Positions 29,217 to 37,849 of a DNA stretch of 50,153 nt are shown in pieces. The position numbers and the translations under genes are program-made. This stretch comes from Pleurostoma richardsiae (taxonomy: Eukaryota; Ascomycota; Sordariomycetes; Calosphaeriales; Pleurostomataceae). Every line of letters begins with the position of its first letter. Position 1 is the stretch's first letter. The stretch spans positions 1-50,153 of the forward strand of contig JANBVO010000085.1 of assembly GCA_030052745.1 (NCBI GenBank). The letters are read 5' to 3'. The notes under the pieces were generated by a model that was not told where the DNA came from, made no database searches, and saw only the letters and a program-made list of their open reading frames with translations.

Positions 29217-30236
29217 TCACATCCCCTTGATTGCAAGTAAGCGACGGTCTCTTGGATAACACGGTGCCGGAAGCGGCTCCTCATGAGCGAAGTAGCTGCG
29301 GAAGTCGTCCGCCTCGTCGCCAAAGTCCCAGGTTTTTGTTTTCCCTTCACACGTGACAGCGATGCTGCCCCAAAAGGAGGTCTGCAATGTAGGCATCTTC
29401 CCGAGGGCGTTCCGCAGCGCCTCCCAAGATCCCTCAAAGCTGGCGTCCCCTGGCTCAACAGTCTCCAACGTGTCACTGTGTCTCTCTAGAAGAGGCACAA
29501 GATCCTGGTGACAGGGCAGGTTTATGATAGCAAGATGTTTCAGGCCTTTCCATGTCTTTCCACGATCCACAACAAAGGACAGTGCACAGTGCCGCTGCTG
29601 CTGGTCCATACGGAAAAAATCAAGCGATAAGGTCTCCAGCGCATCAAGCTGGGAGAAGAACGGCTTCAGCCCCTTTTTCAATGCTTTCGAGATCCGAACA
29701 CCCTTTCTCTTCTGTCGCTTGCCGTCGGGTTTAATAGACAGACGCACTGCTGTGAGACGGGCCGCCGCCTCCTTCGGAAGGGAGGCGTGTCTGAAGAACG
29801 TCCAAGCAAGCTCGAGATCGAGAGATCGTAATTGGGCATTGCTCAGGAGGATGTCCTGAAGGAGGCTCCTGGTTCGGCGGTCGAGTTCAGGGGTACCGTG
29901 GGTGAGCGCAAGCTCGACCGGCTCAAAGCTCGTTAATCCTTCCGTGGAATCGGTGACAGGACGCATGACTGCTGGGCTGAGCGGCTCGGGCTCTGCGGTC
30001 GCAATCCGAGGCTGCAGAACGAGTGTCGACACCTCGCCCGCGACGGTGAATTGCGCGATATGCGCGAGCCTCTTGGCTTGCTGATCGCCGATAGCAGAAA
30101 ACCTGAGCGTCTCGAAAAGGATCCTGGTGACGAAGCCGAAAGATTTTGAGCAAGAACGGAGTGCTGCGAACGCTGAAGTGTCCAGATGCGCAAAGACGCG
30201 CTGACGGATCTCCACGGGCAAGTCTCGAAGGTCCAT
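29217..30236 (-). CDS. F-box protein (339 aa)
   Basis: The ATG at 30236 starts MDLRDLPVEIRQRVFAHLDT directly, which is the F-box core (LPxEIxxxVFxxL). The frame also extends to an ATG at 30311 that would add 25 Pro/Arg-rich residues. The F-box fills residues 1 to about 40, ending ALRSCSKSFGFVTR. The remainder has leucine-rich spacing (LRSLDLELAW, LETLSLDFFRM, LKHLAIINLP, LETVEPGD) that suggests irregular LRR-like substrate recognition. F-box proteins bring substrates to SCF ubiquitin ligases through Skp1. The substrate is unknown. No intron is needed and the length is typical of this fungal class. Confidence 0.8.
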   Translation of the reverse strand: MDLRDLPVEIRQRVFAHLDTSAFAALRSCSKSFGFVTRILFETLRFSAIGDQQAKRLAHIAQFTVAGEVSTLVLQPRIATAEPEPLSPAVMRPVTDSTEGLTSFEPVELALTHGTPELDRRTRSLLQDILLSNAQLRSLDLELAWTFFRHASLPKEAAARLTAVRLSIKPDGKRQKRKGVRISKALKKGLKPFFSQLDALETLSLDFFRMDQQQRHCALSFVVDRGKTWKGLKHLAIINLPCHQDLVPLLERHSDTLETVEPGDASFEGSWEALRNALGKMPTLQTSFWGSIAVTCEGKTKTWDFGDEADDFRSYFAHEEPLPAPCYPRDRRLLAIKGM

Positions 30237-31307
30237 CTGGGGTGGTCGGCCACGAAGACAGACTGGCGGGGGAAGTCTGGGACGAGGCGAGAGGGGGCAA
30301 GACGAGGCCATTTCGTGTCCGCATGTCTTGCCTGTGGACTTCAGCGAGAGGAGTCAGTGGTTTGCCGAGCCTGCGTGAAGGTGGGAGGTGAAAAGAGGGG
30401 TGGGATGAGCCCAGGGGATGGCACACGGTGCTGGAGAAACGGGGCCCACCGTGCAAGCCGCCAGGAGTAACTGCACAGCGCTATTGCACTACCGCCAGGG
30501 ATCAGTCATCTCACTCCAATAGGGCGCTAGCGATGGCTGCCCTGCTCCTCGGCCATAGTGCATGACGGCAAGCACGGCGAGCTTCCTTATGGGGTGAGGC
30601 GCACCTTGTTCCAGCCACGCAGGCGCGCTTTTATTTCGCCTGTGACGGCATGAAGAGCGAAGAGCTATTTCCGCTGAGAGCAGGATCCGATAGGCACGGG
30701 CTTCCGTGGTGGGTGAGGTGTTGGCGTGCGAGTCGAGGTACTCGCACCCTCTACAGGGCTGCCCCTTGTGGGCGCGCTGATGCCAGTGTTGATTCGTCCA
30801 GATCGCGCAGACCCAACGCCTCCGGGGTCATCCTCGATGGCCCGGTCAAGAGTGGTTGCGACCAGGGCCTCTCCTGAGATGGTGTAGGAGCTGCGACGGC
30901 CCCCCTGACGCCATGAACGGCCACTAGAGTGGTTGTTTCGACAGCGCGACGAGCCACTCGACATCCCCCGGCCATAGAGCCTAACCTGCAGGATTCGGGT
31001 CTCCCTGCAGCTGATAGACCTGAGCTTCCTTCATCTTGCCGAGCGCCCCCGCGCAGCGATCGGCGATCTGAGGATATATAAGACCTGCCGGATGGTTTCT
31101 TCTTTCCTCAGGTCCCATGTCTGGTTCCCACCGTCCGATCTCTTCCACCTCGAGTCCAACACAGCTCTAGTTTCGCATCCGAAGCCGCCTCTTCCGCAGT
31201 CTTGTCCTGTTGGTTCATCCTTTACTCGAGCAGATACCTCGTCTGGGACCATCCTGATGTACAGGTCGCGCTGAGCTGTCCCCAAAAGAGCCGATCCCAA
31301 AGGCACA
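30237..31307. other. Divergent intergenic region, 1.07 kb
   Basis: Lies between the F-box gene (-) and the zinc-finger gene (+). It contains a TATA-like site at 31075 and a leader with an upstream ATG (31092) whose frame ends before the main start. No gene is supported. Confidence 0.4.
31075..31082 (+). promoter_or_regulatory. TATA-like element
   Basis: TATATAAG lies 233 bases before the ATG at 31308, leaving a long leader with at least one upstream open frame. Confidence 0.5.
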
Positions 31308-32082
31308 ATGGCGGTCATCACGCGAGGCGGAGATGGCTACGTAGACGAGTTCGAGAGATGCCCGGTCGCAAGCTGCAATATATTTGCTGAACCTGGCGAT
31401 ATGTGGGAACATCGCTTGTCACATTTCTGGGGAACCGTGCCGTGCAGTTCTTGCGGTACGGTCATACCCTCGGCATCCTTCCCGGAGCATGCAGCGAAGG
31501 AGGGCTGTGAGCATAAGCCCGAGACTACAGCCATCATGGGTTGCAATCTATGCTTTGCAGGTGTGATATACAGCGACTTGACGAGCCATCTTCGCTCCTG
31601 TGGCGTTGCCAACGATGCTTCCCTGAATCTAACGTGGCAAAATCCAAAGGTTCCACGACTGAAAGCAAAAATTGAGCAACTAGAAATTACAAAGCAACAA
31701 GGGGCAGCATGGCTACAACAAGTGGAAGCAGCAGTCAAGGCAGCTCAGGAGGAATTGGATGAGTTGGAGAACGCCTCGTCCTTGACAAGTGCGGGTGTGA
31801 TCGAGCATCAGAAACTTACCATATCGCAACCAGAAGCCATAGGGAGGCAAGCTTCCAGCATGGGAATGCCCGAAACCCAGATTGCCAGATTGCCGAGCAT
31901 GACATACGTGCACCAAACTAATGTGTCATCTCAAAGGATCATGAAACCAGAGGTACGATCCATCGCCGTTTATACCAGGATACGCGCTCTTGCTTGAGCT
32001 GACATGCTTTTAGCGAAACAACGTAGAGCCCCCGATGGTGCCACTGCCGCTACGAAGTTCGATGGACGTCTGTCCAGATTGA
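31308..32082 (+). CDS. Zinc-finger protein with coiled coil, two exons (237 aa)
   Basis: Exon 1 is 31308-31952 and exon 2 is 32014-32082. The 61-nt intron (GTACGA donor, GCTGAC branch, TTTTAG acceptor) is phase 0 and the short second exon ends SMDVCPD. Three consecutive zinc-binding patterns are visible: C18-x4-C23-x11-H35-x3-H39; C46-x2-C49-x11-H61-x5-C67; and C79-x2-C82-x11-H94-x3-C98. After them a coiled coil spans about residues 115-150 (LKAKIEQLEITKQQGAAWLQ, AAQEELDELE). The finger series resembles C2H2/C2HC modules used for protein or nucleic-acid binding. I cannot assign a family name. Confidence 0.7.
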
Positions 32083-33815
32083 ACTGGGACCGAAACGGCC
32101 GGTAGATTCCTCGGCCGATGACGACGTCGACATGTTTATGGGTAATCACCTTCAGTTACGCGAAGCACTCTGTCTATTTTCTGTGACCACGGCAATGACA
32201 GATTGGGACCGACTCGACGCTCCTGTTGGAGGTTGTCTCATTAAAACCATGGCGAATTGGATTGCGGAATGAGATGTATGCAACAGGGCGGCCAGGTTGA
32301 AGAGACCTGGGTGTTGGAACGAGCGCGCCGGACAAACCGTGCGCTGAGGTCAAGAGGGTGGACGGCACGACGCTCAGGAAGGTAATATGTGTCGTAGTCA
32401 TTAAGGGGCGCAGAAAAGCCTACTCTCGAGATATTCCATGTAAAACCCCATAGTAGCAGTTGTGAGAGTGCCATCAATGCCATCTTCTGTTCCATGGCAT
32501 TGGGCAGGCTACAGTGACTGGCTTATTATAGAAGATCGAGCCCAGGGTTTATGTTGTTGAGTGCCTCTCCGTAAGGCAGCGACATTAGACCGCTGCCCGG
32601 TGCTCAGACGAGCCTTTGACGTCGTGACGAGGCTCTGTCAGTCACACAGGGACACGTCAGGGCTGCTTGTTGTATTGATCAGGGGCATCCACACCGCTCT
32701 TCAACACAAGGCTGTTGACCCAAAAGGAGGCCACCCTCCATCCGAGATGTAGCCGACTCCTCGATATCGACGAGCATCCATAGCATCCTCGTCTGGACAG
32801 CCTCGACGACAGCGTCAGAAGCTAGAACGCTCTAGGATGCTCTTGCCAAACTGCTTGCAGTGCCTAAGATAAGTGTGCACCATCACGCGTCAGGACATGA
32901 CGCCCGACTACAGAGGCGACAGGGTCTTGTCCTGCACCAGGCCCAAGACGTGCTCCTCCGGCGAGCTCTAGCATCAATTGCCACGTCCACAACACCGCCA
33001 GACTCGGTGAGGCTCTGCGACAACCAGCCCTGCACATCCACTTAGCATACACACGATCCGGGACATTGCTTGACCAGGCCTATCAATATAGGCCGATCAT
33101 GATCGTGCTGCTTCGCCTCGTGCTGTCCGAGAGACGACACCGCACTATTTATATGGCAGGAGAGCGCTCTATTGAGCTATCGGCTACTTCATAGAGGAGG
33201 CTAGGCGGAGTATATCAAAGCGAGCCCCTATCATCGCCAGAGTACACGCCAGACCGCGTACAAAACATCCAGAACATGCCTGTCCATACAATAGCTAACG
33301 TTAACACGATGAACTCGGATGAAATGCCGATTATACTTAAGTCAAAAATAGCAGTGGTCGTATATAAGGTACTAAGTTCGACTCATCAGCAAGGGAACTA
33401 CTAAAAACGTATACAGAATTGTCTAACACCGTCTGATACACCGAAGCAAAGAGTACCAGGGTGTCCGCCACCGCAATCAGGTACTCCTCAAGTTGGTCGA
33501 GTAGCATAGGTGTCCAGTTCTGACAACTATACTCGGTTAACAGTTATGCCTCAGATAGTCACTGAGCGGATAGATAGGCGAGGACGGGCGTGCACAGTCA
33601 GTCAAGATGTAGTTAGCGATAGGACTTCTCTCAGCGTAGCTGGTAACGGGCCGTTGGCTGATGAAGGAGCATCCGTCTCAATGAGTGGATAGGCCCTATG
33701 AAGGGCATCATCGTCGTCTCAGGCTAGAGAGATATTGTTGTTGGCTTCTCATCCCTCTTCTCGCGGTCTTGTAGGCCTAGTCATGCAGCAAGTCGTACGT
33801 GTAATGCTCAAGTCA
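32083..33815. other. Gene-poor stretch of 1.7 kb
   Basis: No open frame above about 85 codons and no splice-connected coding signal was found. The part from about 33060 to 33750 is less GC-rich than its surroundings and has many short direct motifs but no clear terminal repeats. It could be degraded mobile-element DNA, but I see no diagnostic feature. Confidence 0.4.
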
Positions 33816-35597
33816 TCATCGCTTGACCTGTCCAGCTTCCCTGAGATAGCGACAGGATTTCAAATCCAGCCCGCTTTCAAACCTCCACGAGACCCACCCA
33901 CACTGGCCGTGGTCGAGGCCGGAAAATGTCAGCTCGTACTGTCCAAGATTGAGCGCGTTCTTCCCGCCCAAGCCTTCTCTGTGGTTCGCCTCCATCGACG
34001 GTACTGCCGACAAGACGCGTGGATTTGACCTCTTGGCTCGTAGTGGGTATCCAGGGTTGTCTCCCTGAGGGCGGAACTCTAGGTGAGTCCCGTCTCTGCT
34101 GGCAACAATCTCGAGATAGATTCCGGGCGCGAGAACGTACTTCCCGACGTAGCCAGGGAACCTGCTCGGCAAGGCGAGCACCTGGTCGTACTCGGCGCGC
34201 AGCATAGACTCGTATCTGTAAATCTCAACTGCGTACATAGCCGCAGAGCGGTCTGCTAGGCGACGATCGGTCTCGACGCACCCTTCGACCTGTGAGTATG
34301 ACAGTTTGTCGACTAGAATTTCTGCTATCCGGCTCCCGATCATGTTCGCGGCATCGATTTGGAAACTTCTCGCGCAGCAGAGCACCACAACGCCTGTATT
34401 CGAGTCCAGAAACAGCTCAGCGAACGACGTTACTCCAACCATATTGCCCCCGTGGTAGGTGGTTAGATGCCGTATCTCCTGAGATTCTTTGGCGGAGAAG
34501 GGCAAGTGATTGCCGCTTTGGGGGCATAACCTCCCCGCAGCCTCCAGTCGCCCGTGGTTCTCGCCGTCGGCTCCTGGAGCCCGCTGCCGTGCGTCCCACG
34601 GCACATTGACGACGTTCCAACCGCTCGCGTAGGAGTAAGTATGGTCCTCGGCTTTTTTTCGCAGGTACTGCTGCGAAGCAACGATTCCATGGTCCAAGTC
34701 CGAGTCTGGGTCTCTTCTGCCGTTCCACAACTCGAGATAGCGACTGCTGAACTTGAGCATATCGGCAGTCGTAGAATAGATCCCGGCAGCTGCCGCGACG
34801 GCCGTCAGCCCATCGCTAACCTGAGACGGCTTGATGCGCTCCGCTGCTGTGGCTGAGCGTCCTATAAACTGTCGGAACACGTCTTCATCTGTGGTCGCTT
34901 CTGGGAGATCATGGAGCGCTCTGTCGACGCCGGCGCAGTGCGCACTGGCAACATTGCCGTCTCGCGGGCACCGGGCTCTCTTGTCCGCGGTCGATCGTGT
35001 CATCCCCAGCTCGTCGAACATCTCGTGCGCGAGCTCGCTCCAGTGGGAGCCGCTGACCCTCTGGATGATGTGTCCCAAGATCGCATATGCTATGTTCGAA
35101 TAGTTGCGGGTGTTGCGGAAGTCGGAGTCGTCGGCATACTGAGGATTGGGCGGGAGATGCCGGAGCAGCTCCAGGAAGGTGTCGCAGTCCGAGATGTTTA
35201 TTTTCCCTTGACGTCCCTCCCACAGCCTGTCGCACCTGTAGAAGTTGGTGCGGTGGTCGAGCAGGTCGACGACTCGTAGGTCTTGGCCATTACGAGCTAA
35301 GGGGTGCGGAAGATTCAGGAGACGCTGAACGGAATCATAGAGGTCGATCTTGCGCTGGTGCTGGAGAGTGAATAGGATAACCGCGACGAAGGGCTTCGTC
35401 AACGAGGAGATCAGGACGACGGTGTTTTCGTCGATGTCTTCGCCTGTCACCGAATCGCGAACACCAGCGCGCCGGTACTGCTTCTGCCCGTCGTGGAGGA
35501 CACCAATTGACACGCCACAGTTGCCTCTCTGTACGAGGTACTCGATAGCGGGCTTGTAAGCGTCGAGCACCTTAGCCAAAGGGACATCTGACGCCAT
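33816..35597 (-). CDS. Beta-lactamase-fold serine hydrolase (593 aa)
   Basis: An uninterrupted frame from ATG 35597. The catalytic signature of the class C beta-lactamase/transpeptidase-like family is intact: S65-L-T-K68 in VLISSLTKPFVA, Y166-S-N168 in NYSNIAYAILG, and H382-G-G in TYHGGNMVG, replacing the KTG box. The motif spacing matches the family. No signal peptide is seen, so the enzyme is probably cytosolic. About 200 residues after the HGG motif form a C-terminal beta-rich domain (YVGKYVLAPGIYLEIV) often present in fungal members. Likely reactions are ester or amide hydrolysis, or acyl transfer on a small molecule. The substrate is unknown. Same strand as the AAA gene upstream, 339 bases apart. 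Confidence 0.88.
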   Translation of the reverse strand: MASDVPLAKVLDAYKPAIEYLVQRGNCGVSIGVLHDGQKQYRRAGVRDSVTGEDIDENTVVLISSLTKPFVAVILFTLQHQRKIDLYDSVQRLLNLPHPLARNGQDLRVVDLLDHRTNFYRCDRLWEGRQGKINISDCDTFLELLRHLPPNPQYADDSDFRNTRNYSNIAYAILGHIIQRVSGSHWSELAHEMFDELGMTRSTADKRARCPRDGNVASAHCAGVDRALHDLPEATTDEDVFRQFIGRSATAAERIKPSQVSDGLTAVAAAAGIYSTTADMLKFSSRYLELWNGRRDPDSDLDHGIVASQQYLRKKAEDHTYSYASGWNVVNVPWDARQRAPGADGENHGRLEAAGRLCPQSGNHLPFSAKESQEIRHLTTYHGGNMVGVTSFAELFLDSNTGVVVLCCARSFQIDAANMIGSRIAEILVDKLSYSQVEGCVETDRRLADRSAAMYAVEIYRYESMLRAEYDQVLALPSRFPGYVGKYVLAPGIYLEIVASRDGTHLEFRPQGDNPGYPLRAKRSNPRVLSAVPSMEANHREGLGGKNALNLGQYELTFSGLDHGQCGWVSWRFESGLDLKSCRYLREAGQVKR

Positions 35598-35936
35598 GGA
35601 AACAGAGAGTGCAGGCTAGAACAAGGTGTAAATCAAGTGGAAGTGCCCCGGGCCAGAACAGCTCGACCTGCTGCTACTAGACAGGGGCCGGGCGGGGTCA
35701 TCAAGAACTTAAGTGCTTCCTTTTAGCGGGATCAGGGTGTCCCTCCGCAGGCTCGAGCACACTATGAATGGATGGGGGCTCGAGGACATACATGTTGCAG
35801 CCCGACGCGGAACCGCCCTGACCTCCTTGCCTTCTCTCTGGATGTCATAACTTTCGCCTTTAGTGCCAATTTTAGACGTATAATTCTGACGCTATACTGT
35901 GTAAATCACCTCCCCCATTCCAGCCTGTCGACCGCC
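35598..35936. other. Short intergenic region between same-strand genes
   Basis: About 340 bases from the AAA gene stop to the hydrolase start. It must hold the hydrolase promoter. An AT-rich stretch near 35865-35900 lies closer to the AAA gene's end. No gene. Confidence 0.4.
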
Positions 35937-37337
35937 CTACGCGGCGGTACTGCCTTGCGCGGCGTCCTTCTGTGGCGTCTGTTCTTTCCCCCCTCCCGCC
36001 TGAACGTCGGGATTAACGGACTCTACAGGTTTCCCTGCTGTCTCTGCTTCCTGCTCTGTGCGAGACCTGAAGTGGTCAACGGCATCGGCCATAGCCTTCT
36101 CGGGCTCACCAACCCTATCTCTCAGGTACGACTGTATTTTCGCAGGACTACGGTTCTGCGCGATCTCACCGAACCTCCCTGCCAACAGCTCATCACCTCC
36201 CACTATCCCCTTGAACAGTTCGGCAGCGGAGTCCCTGCTGGCTAGCTGGAACTCTACTGTCTTGTCCACTCGGCCGTCTCGTAGTAATGGCTTACTGAGA
36301 TTGGCTGTATCATTTGTCATCATGACGATGACGTATCCTTCAATCGCAGTCGGACCGTCGAGGATGGGGAGCATTGCGTTAAGGATTTCAGGCCGGACCT
36401 TGTCAATCTCGTCGAATGCTATGATTGACGGCACCGGCGCGAAGGAGATACGTAGTCTAATCGCTGACGATTCCAAGTCCTTCTCGGATAAATCAATCGT
36501 GTAGATTGCCAGACCAGTCCGAGATGCCAGCAGCTCTACGGCGGTCCCCTTGCCAGTTCCAGGAGCTCCTATGAAGGCAAGGCCCTTCTTCCAACGCATC
36601 CCGTTCTCCTCGTACTGCTCATGCCTGTCCAGCCACTCTTTCAACTCGCTTACTAGGCGATCGATCAAGTCTGCTGGGTTCCAGGACAGGTACTTGTCTG
36701 ACATCGGGCGCTTGTCTCCCACGAGCACCCATTCGGCGTCCCACGAATGAGAGCGAACTCTCCCGTCACTTTTCAGTGGGCTCTTGAGAAGCTGTTCGAC
36801 GGTGTCGTGTCTCAAAGTATAGAATGAAAGAACCAGATCAGTGTCTGTTCTACGATTCTTCAACGTGAAGACAACCCATTTGTCCTCCAGGGTCACGGCA
36901 TAAAACGTTCCCGCCACGGGAATTGGGAAGAGCTGTCCCGACCTAGTATTGCTGTGATTCTGAGGATGTAGGAAGACGAGATGGTTGAGAGTCCGCGCCG
37001 AGTCAACGGAGGATACCGCGCAGACTCGCTTCCTGCGAAGCGCATGGCTCCTTGCGATTAATTGGTAGAGTCTTCCGAAGGTAGCCGGGTCAGTGCTTGC
37101 GACATCCCGCCTGTATACTGTCTCTTCTCAGCTAGCCGTCTGCAGGCGGCGGTGTTGCGACTTACGGAAAAAAGACAGGATGTCCACTCCAAGAAGCCCA
37201 CTGTCTGGAGATCCAGTCCGCAAAAAAGCGAGTAGAGACAGGAGATAGGGTACGAATGCCGGCACACCCTTCCAGTGTTCGACCATGAAACGGATGCATG
37301 GGAGCATCAGACCCCAAAGCCTTGATCGTCTAGACAT
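35937..37337 (-). CDS. BCS1-like AAA ATPase, two exons (450 aa)
   Basis: Exon 1 is 37166-37337 and exon 2 is 35937-37117. The 48-nt intron (GTAAGT donor, TAGCTGAG branch, GACAG acceptor) joins SFF/LYRRDVA in frame. Exon 1 carries a hydrophobic segment (GVPAFVPYLLSLLAFL), the likely membrane helix of BCS1-type proteins. A BCS1_N-like region follows (FYAVTLEDKWVVFTLKNRR, LRHDTVEQLL). The AAA core has Walker A GAPGTGKGT (about 241-249; usual form GPPGTGKSS), Walker B IIAFDEID (about 289-296) and the second-region block MTNDTANLSKPLLRDGRVD with VEFQLASR. Mitochondrial BCS1 inserts the Rieske protein. Fungal genomes also hold many BCS1-like paralogues of unknown role, and this divergent one belongs there. 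A CTTATAAG lies 120 bases upstream. Confidence 0.85.
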
Positions 37338-37849
37338 GAGGTCTGCTGTTGTTCAGTGTTGAAGCACCTAGCAGCACGTTGCTCCGAGAAGCCTGTAAGT
37401 GGATGGCAAAAAGGCATGGTGAGTGCGGTCTGGGACAGCCTGGCTGCGGGGGAGCTCTTATAAGTCAGGGGGCTCTCTCTATCTTATCAGGCTCACAAGG
37501 TCATGCCCCGCCGTTGCCCGCCTTCGCTCCCTCCCGCCGGAGCCGCCCTGCACGTTGTCTCCTGTCTGCGCCAATGGGTGTCTCTGCAGACATGATCTTA
37601 ATGCTACAACCTGCGTACGCTGTTGCCGAGGGCAGCCCATGCGTCTCCAACCACGATGTTTCCCCTCGTCAAGTCCAGAGGCGTGGGATTGTGTATACAA
37701 GGCCGTAAGGAGCTATCAAACGTCGCTATACGTACAGAGGAGCTCTAAGCAGTAATATACACAGTACCAGATCGTACATGTCTAGAAGCTATTATAATTT
37801 ACAAACGTCCTAACAGCCCACATTCTCCATGTGCCAGTCCGTAGAGAAG
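37338..37849. other. Intergenic region upstream of the AAA gene
   Basis: About 510 bases. It contains the TATA-like palindrome cttataag at 37457-37464. The open frames at 37349-37755 are not convincing. The right end (37740-37810) is AT-rich and probably the 3' flank of the C2H2 gene. Confidence 0.4.
37457..37464 (-). promoter_or_regulatory. TATA-like element
   Basis: The palindrome CTTATAAG lies 120 bases before the AAA gene ATG at 37337. Confidence 0.45.

Noticed and set aside
33060-33750. Possible degraded transposon in the less GC-rich stretch
   Set aside because: No terminal repeats, target-site duplication or transposase/reverse-transcriptase motif was found.
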